DNA from: JAKFWF01 sp031365375
Lineage (GTDB): Bacteria > Pseudomonadota > Alphaproteobacteria > Rhizobiales > Hyphomicrobiaceae
Direction of reading: 5' to 3'
DNA length: 6,020 bases
Assembly (NCBI GenBank): GCA_031365375.1
Contig: JANLXZ010000331.1
Location: 1 to 6,020 of the forward strand
The notes below the pieces were generated by a model. It was not told the origin of the DNA. It saw only the letters and a program-made list of their open reading frames with translations, and ran no database searches. Shown one piece after another: positions 5,706 through 6,020 of this stretch (positions are counted from its first letter, which is position 1; each line of letters begins with the position of its first letter). Made by a program: the position numbers and the translations under genes.

Positions 5706-6020
5706 TCACCATGAACGAGCCAAATCTCCTAGGTGATCAAACACCTGATCAAATTCAGCAACGTCAGATTGGCAACACCGGAGCTGAATGGCCACTCCCG
5801 ATGCTGCATTGCGGTCGTATAACACACTTCTGCGTGTTGTAAACCCGGCTAGTTCAAGTTCTGTACGCAATCGAAACCGCCTCGCGAGGAAACCGCTAGA
5901 TCGAGCCGCTTTGAGGTATGGTTTTCGATCGGGAAAGGAATTCGATTGGCGGCGCCAGCATCCTCTGACTTGGCACGTGGTTTGACAAGCAACTTTTGGT
6001 GGCACACAAGCCGACTTCAG
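5706..6020. other. 315-bp non-coding or unrecognised stretch upstream of tRNA-fMet
   Basis: This should include the tRNA promoter on the minus strand. A minus frame with a GTG start at 6005 stays open for 99 codons down to the first base before the tRNA, but its Arg-rich translation shows no domain, so I do not call it a gene. Visible structure: a tandem TGATCAAA repeat (5734-5741 and 5746-5753), an AGGTG/CACCT dyad (5731-5746), and an AACAC/GTGTT hairpin (5821-5838). No complete -35/-10 pair could be set with confidence. Confidence 0.45.
5731..5753. repeat. Direct and inverted repeats just upstream of tRNA-fMet
   Basis: TGATCAAA occurs twice at a 12-bp period (5734-5741 and 5746-5753). Overlapping it is the perfect dyad AGGTG-N6-CACCT (5731-5746). 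The cluster begins 26 bp upstream of the tRNA's 5' base on the minus strand, so it overlaps the place where the tRNA promoter's core elements should lie. A protein-binding site is possible; no known box was recognised. Confidence 0.4.

Noticed and set aside
5706..6005. 99-codon minus-strand frame with a GTG start, abutting the tRNA
   Set aside because: No recognisable domain, Arg-rich composition typical of chance frames in GC-rich DNA, a non-ATG start, and an end that falls exactly where the tRNA begins.

Overview
The window looks like a chromosomal piece of a GC-rich alphaproteobacterium, possibly of the Hyphomicrobiales. That placement is an inference from the alphaproteobacterial style of the initiator tRNA and from the BigR/Blh/rhodanese gene set; no rRNA or other phylogenetic marker is present.

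Layout. At the left edge (1-82, minus) lies the 5' end of a secreted or periplasmic protein gene, cut by the window edge after a clear signal peptide. Next come a DAO-family FAD oxidoreductase (255-1631, minus) and a Blh/ETHE1-type metallo-beta-lactamase-fold persulfide dioxygenase candidate (1844-2713, minus). An 81-bp divergent control region separates the latter from two plus-strand genes: an ArsR-family regulator of the BigR/SqrR type (2795-3142) and a YgaP-like membrane rhodanese (3179-3700). Convergent to these is an MFS exporter with a histidine-rich C-terminal tail, resembling NreB (3764-5140, minus). The right end holds a 446-bp stretch with no convincing gene, a rho-independent terminator, the initiator tRNA-fMet (5629-5705, minus), and 315 bp of non-coding or unrecognised sequence.

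How the genes work together. The centre of the window is a compact reactive-sulfur module. The ArsR protein carries two cysteines (Cys35 and Cys102) placed like the persulfide-sensing pair of BigR/SqrR. The divergent MBL enzyme would oxidise persulfide such as glutathione persulfide to sulfite, and the rhodanese would move sulfane sulfur at the inner membrane. The divergent spacer holds two overlapping sigma70-like promoters and a perfect TTGCT-N5-AGCAA dyad. The dyad overlaps the -10 of one promoter and the -35 of the other, so one bound repressor could silence both arms. The sulfite exporter and YeeE-type transporter genes often found with this module are absent here.

The most notable points are the sulfide switch and its dyad, the His-rich tail of the MFS protein, the signal-peptide gene start at the left edge, and a non-coding stretch (5474-5580) with a repeated pair of complementary 7-mers next to the tRNA. 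I see no CRISPR array, insertion sequence, phage gene or clearly novel defence-type system.
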